NCBI GenBank assembly: GCA_943737045.1
Contig: CALSFV010000239.1
Coordinates: forward strand, 820,501-884,500
Direction of reading: 5' to 3'
DNA: 64,000 nt
Origin: Parapristionchus giblindavisi
Lineage: Eukaryota > Nematoda > Chromadorea > Rhabditida > Diplogasteridae
Below, one piece after another: positions 56,501-64,000 of the stretch. Both the position numbers and the translations under genes were made by a program. Every line of letters starts with the position of its first letter. The stretch's first letter is position 1. Below the pieces are notes generated by a model. The model had not been told where the DNA came from, made no database searches, and saw nothing but the letters and a program-made list of their open reading frames with translations.

Positions 56501-58214
56501 ATCTATCCATATATATATACAATCCATCTATTCATTCATTCATTTATTATAGGATAAGTTTAGTGTAACATCTGAAGAGAGGATATGGTTAAGAGGATGG
56601 TTTCCCATATTCTTTGAATTATCCTGCATTATCAATCGATGTAAATTAGACATCAGAACCAGGTGAATCAATCACTTACTCTTTATACATTTTATTTAAT
56701 GTATAATATAATTGTAGAAGTCTGACAGTATTATTCGATATTTTGAAGTGTTACGGTAATTCAATACGAATTGATTGGTGGAAAGATCTATTTAGAATTA
56801 TATTTAGAATATTTGAACATGCCAAAGTTGATGACAATAGAGGAGATGTATGTATTTTTATTTATTTAATTTACTATATTTGTGAATACATTATTATAGA
56901 AAACAGAATGGATGGCAACAACATGCAATCATACATTATATTCCATTGTTGATATATTCTCTCAATTCTTCCCTATTATTGGACCTCCTCTTCTCCCTTC
57001 TTTATATCAACAATTTCTTTTCTGTCTTGATCAAAGTATGCATTCATTAATTAATTATATGAACTATATATTGATATATTCCTTTTTGAGAGAATGAACA
57101 ATTGGCTCGATCGTCTATATCATGTTTATCTACAATAGTAATTATGAATGGAGTGAAGTTTAATGATGATCTATGGAAAGAAACTATTAACACTCTAACA
57201 TATATATTCCAATCTACTTTACCTAACAAGTAGCCATATCTATTATATCATCAGTACTTATATTCATTTATTAGATTACTTGAACAAAATGGAGAAACGA
57301 AGGATAAAGATGAAGAAGAGGATCGTAAACGAAATGGAATCAATAATTTGTAAGAAGAGGATATAACTATATGAGTAATATATTGATTGATTCATTCATT
57401 ATAGGAATTGGTTGAAAGATGAAGATATTGGAGATGTTATCTTTATGTGTATTGTTCAATCAGATATTGTAGATACTGTATCATCTATCGTTGTAGGAAA
57501 TGAGAAAGAAGAAGGTAATCTATATATTGAATATATATAATATGTATGTCTTTTAGGTTTCTTCTCCAATATAAATCCCAATGATATATTATCTCTTTGT
57601 GAATGCCTTCAATCATCTTTATCTCTAGCTAAGAAATTCAATTCATCGAATGGAGAACGAACATTATTATGGAAGGTTTCTATATACCAATAACTATTTC
57701 ATATTATACATCTTCATCATATAGGCTGGATTACGTGGTTCATCTAAACCTAATCTCACTCGACAAGAAACACGTTGTCTATCTACTTTATTCTCTATTC
57801 TCATTAGATTATTACAAGATGATAGAGCTATTCATATACGACCTAAGGTATTGTATAATTATTAATTGGCCATTTATTGATTAATGAATGATTGAATGAT
57901 TACAGGTTTCAAATATGTTATGTTCATCTGTGGGCGAATGTCTTGATTCATTTTCAAGGAGTGAATCAGAAGGAAGGAGAGTAGCTTTAAGCCCTGTATT
58001 GACACATTTATTCAAGGTAATCAATAATATGAGTATATTGATTGATTGATTGATTGATTGATTGTAGGAGTGTCTATCAATGGATCGATCAGTTATTCTA
58101 TCTTCATTAGGTCATCAATTTCCATTCAATTTATGTGATCTTGTAATAACAGCAGAATGTAAACAACTTCGTACTCAATTATCATATCTTCTTAAATTGT
58201 TTTGTACTAGATAG
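49195..58214 (+). CDS. agef-1: BIG-type Arf guanine nucleotide exchange factor
   Basis: About thirty exons across 9 kb. The start [19 protein letters not shown] matches human BIG1/2, followed by the DCB region ([39 protein letters not shown]) and the HUS region. The Sec7 domain begins [20 protein letters not shown] and continues [30 protein letters not shown], then [19 protein letters not shown] with the catalytic glutamate, and [20 protein letters not shown]. The HDS1-4 repeats follow ([60 protein letters not shown]). It ends [14 protein letters not shown] proteins activate class I Arf at the trans-Golgi. Most introns are 40-60 bases. Two host transposons: 50398-50669 and 52066-53497. Another intron near 54085-54320 is about 230 bases. 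Individual exon edges were not all checked. Confidence 0.95.
50398..50669. mobile_element. MITE with TACATTTTCG ends, copy 2
   Basis: TACATTTTCGCCCCGCTC at the left and GGGTGCTCGAAAATGTA at the right, with the same AACTGACCCGA interior as 33681-33905. It has an extra GATCAATAATACATTTTCG-like internal end near 50625. TA is the likely target. Confidence 0.75.
52066..53497. mobile_element. 1.43-kb Tc1-like foldback element in BIG intron
   Basis: The ends CAGTGTAGCCAAAAAGTCAT and ATGACTTTTTGGCTACACTG resemble Tc1/mariner ends and are bordered by TA repeats on both sides. Inverted arms run about 630-640 bases (for example GGACTGTGCAGCCCTAGTAT on one side) with a loop of roughly 160 bases near 52700-52860. 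No transposase frame. The whole element would form a long RNA hairpin in the pre-mRNA. It lies between the Sec7 exons ending GDSNE and starting RFNKKV. Confidence 0.88.
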
Positions 58215-58850
58215 ATATATTCCGTATAGATAGATATCATTCAATTAATCTATTATCATATTCGCTTATACTCAAATTCAAAAGGAACAAAAAGATTATG
58301 ACAAAGGTATATGTTTTGTTTTACTTTTGAAATAAATTGGGAGTATGATAGAGTGATGATAGATAGATAGATGAATTGGATTGATAATCATCTCTCTTTT
58401 CTATTCATAGTATTCATTTCATAGTGCCTTATTCTTCTTTCATCATTCATTATATTATATTGTATCACATGTAATTATTCATACCTATGTATGTATTCCT
58501 TATCTCCATTTTCTTCTTCATCATCCCAGATTTCATTCTTCTCTCATTTACCCTAATCAGATCAATATTGAATAGAAAGAAATAGTTGTGAAATACTACG
58601 GTGGTTGTGATTAACTAATTTATTCAACATACACATATATTTATCGATATCGATTACTGTTGATTACATCTATTGTATATTTGTAATATACTTACAGTAT
58701 CTTATGATTGTGATAGAGTTTTTAATGAAGAGTTTATATAATAAAGAGTTGTATGTACCAGCTAATATGATATGTCTTCTTGTAGCGTAGGCATCAATCA
58801 ATAATATCTAATATTATATATTGAATATCGGTTGGAGATTTATACACTAG
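58215..58850. other. Intergenic, BIG to PSME3IP1 homologue
   Basis: A 636-base AT-rich spacer between two genes on the same strand. GATAGATAGATAG at 58358-58372 is a short microsatellite. No gene or transposon is recognised. Confidence 0.55.
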
Positions 58851-59751
58851 ATGTCTAGTGGGTTCGTATCTAGTGGTGAATTAGAAGAAGAAAAGAAGAA
58901 AAGGCAAGAAGAATGGGAGAAAGTGAGAAAAGCAGATGATCCTTTAGGTATTCTATATTAGATTCATATTATAGAAAGTAATTAATGTAATTAATGAATA
59001 GATGCGCCTGAAGATGAAGTGTGTAATAAGAGTTTATATGAACAATTGAAACATAATAAGGATAAGAAAGACTTGGAGATAAGTGAAGAAAGATCATTAA
59101 GTAGATTAGATTAATTGAATGAATTAAGATGATAAAGATGATATTACAGAGAATTTAGTTAGAGGAATAGATGAAGATGAAAGTCAATTCTTATCATTTG
59201 TTTGTGATATACAAAGGAAAGATGAAAGAGCTAAGAAAGAAGAAGAAGTTGCTGTATTGAAAGAAATGAAAGAAAGTAGGAGAATAAATGAATCAATTGG
59301 ATCAATTGGAATGAATATAAAGATTACTCCGTCCAATGATACAAATAGAGACATTAAAAGTAAACAAGCTACACTTATTGGTTCGTTGATTAAAAGAAAG
59401 AATACTAATGATTATATTGATAATGAGAAGAAATGTAAAAAAGAAGACAATGATGAAAAGAAATACGATTTAAATGAAGACAGGTACGATATAATATATC
59501 ACATATGTGTTATTAACAAAAAAAGAATCAGATAAAAAATATATCTCATTTATTTATGATTTGATTTATTTATTAAGTGATTGATAATTACAGTAGTTCA
59601 CTTGAACCTTCAACTACGAAAAAAGAATCGATATCAGTAGCTCAGTTTAAGTCACTTGTTGAATATGGAAGCGATGATGTATTTATATTAATTGATAATA
59701 TAGAATTGAATAATAATAATTTAGGATACAGATGAGGAAGAAGACAAATAG
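58851..59751 (+). CDS. PSME3-interacting protein (FAM192A/NIP30) homologue
   Basis: Begins MSSGFVSSGELEEEKKKRQE and EWEKVRKADDPL, the diagnostic NIP30 N terminus (human MSSGFVSEGEL...QRQEEWEKVRKPEDP). Then KSLYEQLKHNKDKKDLE and KNLVRGIDEDESQFLSFVCD, matching human NMVRGLDEDETNFLDEV. An intron from 59099 to 59149 joins AAG and AAT-type codons. The middle is lysine-rich and low in complexity. The end EYGSDDDTDEEEDK is acidic, with serine and tyrosine, the part that in mammals binds PA28 gamma (PSME3) after CK2 phosphorylation. A nuclear proteasome regulator by family knowledge. RNMT starts 177 bases downstream on the same strand. Confidence 0.9.
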
Positions 59752-59928
59752 ATTCATTTCAATATATTATTGAATTTTTGAGTATTAATATTGTGCATAA
59801 CTTTACCAATCGATAAATATTGTCATTATGATGATTTGTTGCGGATATATGATATGTGTTGAAGTACACTCTATGATATCTATTAGTATTGATGTGATAT
59901 GATATGAATGAATGAATGAATATAGTAG

Positions 59929-62900
59929 ATGACATCATCTCAAGTTGCTTCCCATTATAATGCAGTTAAGCAAAGTGGAATTGAAGAAAGAAAGAATAGT
60001 ACTATCTTCCATCTAAGAAATATTAATAATTGGATGAAGAGTATGCTTATTAGTAAGCCCATTAATTATAGATATTTTATACACATATGGAATATTTCAG
60101 ATGAAGCACTGAAAATATTAAAGAAGGATGGTATTGATCATCCTAAAGTGCTTGATCTTGCATGTGGTAAAGGAGGGGACCTACGTAAATGGAGTATTGG
60201 AAAAGTTGAAAGTGTTGTCATGGCTGGTATGATATTATCATCAAATATACCATTACTCTACTTAAAACGAATTAAAATTAAATTATGAAATAATGATGAA
60301 TGAGATGAATTAAGAACATAGTAGATAATATGAAGTAGTTTTAGTACATGAAAGTAGTTCGTACTACATTCTTAACAGTATTCGTTGAACTAAAGTCATA
60401 CAATATACTACGAAATTTAACACTATTGTAGTAGGAATTGTGTTACTAATAACGTTGTATGCTGTTCCAGTAAATGAAACCCCCTTTTGACTTACCCTAC
60501 ACCAATATATTTAGGAATAAGTTTATCATTCAATTTATTTATAGTCTCAATTCATAATATAGCTATTTAAAAGAAGAAAAGGACAAAATACGTGCAACGT
60601 ATAGTCGAGTATATCATATTGTAATATAGATATTATATATCCATTAGATAATATCGATTAGTGACCTCGATGAAAGTTATCTAAAGAGAGTCCTTTATTA
60701 CGCCTCTTGGTAGTTTCATCATTCAGAAGTTAGAATCCGAAACATAGTAGGAATAATGAAATAGTATATATGATGATTAATTCATTAAAAGGTTCATCCT
60801 CATCAATGTATTAGAAAAGGAGGAAGACGGTAGCGAAATACTTCTTTATTTTCGTTACTCAGTACTTTGTCATACTTACCGTAGGCAAATTTAATTAAAA
60901 TATATCGTAGTCGCTTTTTAAAATTTATTTTTTGTTTGGATTTTTTCGGCAATTTTTATATAATTCGCTTGCCGTTGCTGGAAAGTAATTTCGGTAATCG
61001 GCAAGTCACTTACCGCTGTACTACGAAACACGAAATTTTTTCGGCATATACGGCATAAATTTCTTAATCGTTGTTGTTCTGCAGTTTATCAGCATTTCAA
61101 GGTTTTGTGGAGCCTGTGTTAATCAAAGATTTAGTTATACGGTATACTGTATACCTTCCGCAAAGCTGAAAGGAATTTATTTTCGTATTTTTATTATTGA
61201 TAAATTTTTCCACAACTTTTTTTTAAATATAACTTAAATTTATGTCGAAATATTTTAAAATTTTAATGCTGTTTTCGGCAAGGTAAACAGCATGAAAGAA
61301 CCGACATATACGCCATATTCGGCACACAGCGTTTCTTTAATACTACATACCGCGCATTGAAATTTGGCAAAATGCCAAAAAAAATTACGGTATGACTCTC
61401 ATTGTCTGTGATCTCTCACTTTTGCGTGCTCTCTCATTTTTCGCTCTACCTTTTTCTCTGTTACACCATGACCGCTCTCGAAACGCTGTGACCATGCCGC
61501 ACAACATGGTTGGGCGGATATATTTTCCGTTACCGATTTTTTACCGGTTTTGCCGGTCTCTGACAGTAAAATTTACCGACCGGTAAATTTTACGGTTTCT
61601 CAACGGTAATTACCGATTTAGCCGTTTGTCATTCACGTATAGAGTAAGACACAATGTCGCAGTTCCAATGAAATGAATAAACGTAGAGACTAACTTCGCA
61701 GAAAATTTTTGCAATTTTTTTCGCGAATTTAGCGGGGTTTTAAGAGTTACTGTTTTTCCGATTTTTTTTACCTTTTAGATCGGTAGATTGCCATTACCGA
61801 TTTTTTTACCGGTCAGCCTTTTCCCAACTGCCGCACAGCCATACTACGAAATTAGAAGAGCCGCTCCTGATCCTATTGTTGTATTAATTGGACCACTAAT
61901 GGATAATAGTACGAACTATTTTCCTGTGATTGAAGGAATAACTATATTGTGAATTTAGATTGATAGATCTAGATGATTTATATCATGATTATAGATATTG
62001 CAAATGTATCAATCGAACAAGCTAAAGGTAGATATGAAGAAATGAGAGAAAGAGATGGAAAGTCTTTATTTCGTGCACAATTCATAACAATTGATTGCTG
62101 TAATGTATGTTATTGTATTCGTCGTTATTCCGTTTATTCATTATAACATTATTATAGAATGATTTGAATGAATTGATTGATTCTTCATTTCTTCCTATTC
62201 ATCTTGCCTCTTGTCAATTCGCATTCCATTATTCATTTGTTAATGAACAAAGTGCAAGGTTTCATTTATTTATCTTTTCATAAATATCTTATCTATTAAA
62301 TAATTTAGGAGAATGATGAAAAATGCAGTATCGAATATAAGTGAAGGAGGTTTATTCATTGGAACACTTCCTGATGCTGAACGAATTGTGTATATTATTG
62401 ATTCATTGATTTATTGATTAGAGATAACTATTTGTCTCTCTGATAGATAGAGAAGCCATTACATTGGGGGGGGGGGGGGTAAATAACGGGGGGTAAATTT
62501 TTTTCCACTTTGGAAGCTCAATTAAGAGTGTATTTTGTTGCTGGGCCATATGTTAAAAGGTGCTGATACCTAACCCTAGGCCTTTCCTAAGGAAATCCAC
62601 GAATTGATTTTTTGTTGATGGATGAGTAAAATTGTTTAGGGAAAGATAGTTTGTGGGTGGGCTAGTCTATATGTTTGCAGAACTTGTCAGCTATTTTATC
62701 TTTTCCTATAGCTAATCAACATATATGAAAGGAAGAAACATAATAGAATAGGAGAATACTCTACGTCAAATATTACTTTCTCAATTTTGGGAATATCCAT
62801 TATTAACGGACGAATCATTTATACCGTACTCCTTTACCCCTTCCTTTCCCCTCCCTCTCCTCTATTTTCCTCCCTCCCTCCCCCTCCAACTATCCCACCT

Positions 62901-63071
62901 CCCCTCCCTCTCTTCTCCCCTATCTTCCTCCCTCTCCCTTATAGGTCCTCTCATCTCCCTTTCCTTTTCCTCTCCTTTTATAATGCGATGTTCTTCGGGA
63001 GAAGAGACTTGCTTGATGAGAAAATATCGATTGAAGAAGAAGAAGAAGAAGAAGAAGAAGAAGAAGAAGAA

Positions 63072-63136
<65 letters not shown>

Positions 63137-64000
63137 AGAAGAAGAAGAAGAAGAAGAAGAGGAGGAGGAAGAAGAAGAATAGCTTGATTGACTTTTTACA
63201 TTGTATTTGTTTGTAATTAGCCGACAGTGTTAGATAGTATTGAATGAATTGAATAGATTACTCATAACAAATGGAATAGTATGGGAATGGAGACTGAATG
63301 TCTATCCCTTCTCCATCTCTATCTATATATTCATATTGATCTTTAGATGGGCAGGACGTAATAGCGAAGAAGGAACATCATGGAAGAATCGAGTTTGTAG
63401 GTATTATATTGAATAATATGAATGAAATCATTGAATACATATAATATTATAGTATTCAATATGATTCGCCTTCTTCAATCCAATCTCCTCCACTATTTGG
63501 AGCTACATTCCATTTCTGTCTTGATGAACAAGTATGAATACAATTATTCATTTATTGATTGGTTGATATATATTAAGGTGAATTGTCCCGAGTTTCTTGC
63601 TTATTTTCCCCTTCTTCTGAAGTAAGTTATATTGTTGATATGAGAGTATATGATAGTGAATGGTATTATATAAGTCATGAGAATATGATATTATTTAGTG
63701 GGAATAATTTAGATTAGCTGAAGAAGAAGGAATGGAACTGGTATGGGAAAAGAGATTTCCTCAAGCTGCTAAAGAATATCTCAATGATAGAGATGGAAGA
63801 ATATTATTAGAGAAAATGACTGGATTAAAGGTATTCAATAGATTTGATTCATAATTATTCATTCATTCATTCAAGGTATTACCTGATGAGAAAGAATCTA
63901 TTATTGAAGGAGAATTCAATCATGTAATTGAGTATATGAATGAAGATGGAGATAGTATTGTAACCGATATAACTAATTCTATAAGTAATCAATATATATA
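59929..64000 (+). CDS. mRNA cap guanine-N7 methyltransferase, 3' end missing
   Basis: Starts MTSSQVASHYNAVKQSGIEE with RKNSTIFHLRNINNWMK. The SAM motif is VLDLACGKGGDLRKW, then DIANVSIEQAKGRYEEM. HLASCQFAFHYSFVNEQSAR, NISEGGLFIGTLPDAERI, WAGRNSEEGTSWKNRVC, FGATFHFCLDEQVNCPEFLA and YFPLLLNWLAEEEGMELVWE follow RNMT in order. It methylates the guanine N7 of the mRNA cap in the nucleus. The intron after VVMA, 60227-61994, is 1.77 kb of repeat DNA. The intron after ERI runs about 62390-63350, with a G14 run, a C/T-rich stretch and a GAA array. The reading frame is still open at the window edge, within the region matching the last 50 or so residues of RNMT. ATG 59929 follows an ATATAG that could be a trans-splice acceptor. 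Confidence 0.93.
60400..61860. repeat. Decayed hAT-like repeats in RNMT intron
   Basis: Patches of CGGCAA, CGGCATATACGGCATA and ACCGATTTTTTACCGG with TTGCCGCACAGCC-type ends (61830-61846) resemble the ends and body of the 11957-12305 family. Part of the CTCTCACTTTTGCG repeat lies at 61378-61506. No complete element can be bounded. Confidence 0.5.
62466..62479 (+). repeat. G14 homopolymer
   Basis: Fourteen G residues in an RNMT intron, followed by GGGGGG at about 62488. Confidence 0.95.
63027..63179 (+). repeat. (GAA)n microsatellite
   Basis: About fifty GAA or GAG triplets with a few GGA variants, in an RNMT intron. Poly-E and poly-K frames are artefacts. The strand is purely purine; a C/T-rich block precedes it at 62825-62980. 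Confidence 0.95.

Noticed and set aside
62787..63216. Poly-E and poly-K frames of 77-131 residues
   Set aside because: They are translations of the GAA microsatellite within an RNMT intron.

Overview
This is a window of an animal nuclear genome, most likely a nematode. Genes are compact and split by many introns of about 40-60 bases. The Gq alpha subunit assembled from nine exons is close to Caenorhabditis EGL-30 as I remember it, and the telomerase gene is unusually small. Introns often end in TAG or other AG contexts rather than the TTTTCAG typical of Caenorhabditis, so I would not place it in that genus. There is no sign of bacterial or organellar DNA.

Layout. 0.4-1.3 kb: an unrecognised four-exon gene. 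1.5-4.2 kb: a cluster of non-autonomous transposons. 4.5-9.1 kb: a BORCS8 homologue converging on a TULP4-type tubby protein. 9.4-13.5 kb: SCAMP, with transposons in its introns. 13.5-19.3 kb: a repeat-rich block with MITEs, foldback elements and a dead mariner transposase. 19.3 kb: a small amidated-neuropeptide gene. 19.7-24.5 kb: repeats, a LINE 3' end and a 527-base ATT microsatellite. 24.6-28.4 kb: Gq alpha. 28.7-30.6 kb: TAF4, divergent from eIF3e at 31.1-36.3 kb, which is followed by a 495-residue telomerase reverse transcriptase. 39.0-44.9 kb: USP5. 46.9-48.0 kb: cathepsin Z. 48.2-48.8 kb: a HINT protein, divergent from a BIG-type Arf exchange factor at 49.2-58.2 kb. 58.9-59.8 kb: a PSME3IP1 (FAM192A) homologue. 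59.9 kb to the right edge: the mRNA cap guanine-N7 methyltransferase, which runs off the window.

The genes are mostly unrelated housekeeping functions: vesicle and lysosome traffic (BORCS8, SCAMP, BIG, cathepsin Z), transcription, translation and capping (TAF4, eIF3e, RNMT), ubiquitin and proteasome (USP5, PSME3IP1) and signalling (Gq, neuropeptide). eIF3e-TERT and PSME3IP1-RNMT are same-strand pairs 240 and 180 bases apart, a spacing that would suit nematode operons.

The most notable features are the minimal telomerase, a 5-bp-TSD MITE family carrying a tRNA-like sequence, a palindromic MITE family with six copies, several very long inverted repeats inside introns of essential genes, and a HINT gene whose 5' end looks able to switch between mitochondrial and cytosolic products. 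Exon joins were done by eye. Those of the first gene, BORCS8, the neuropeptide, Gq, TERT and cathepsin Z were checked base by base and keep the frame; the others are gene-level spans.
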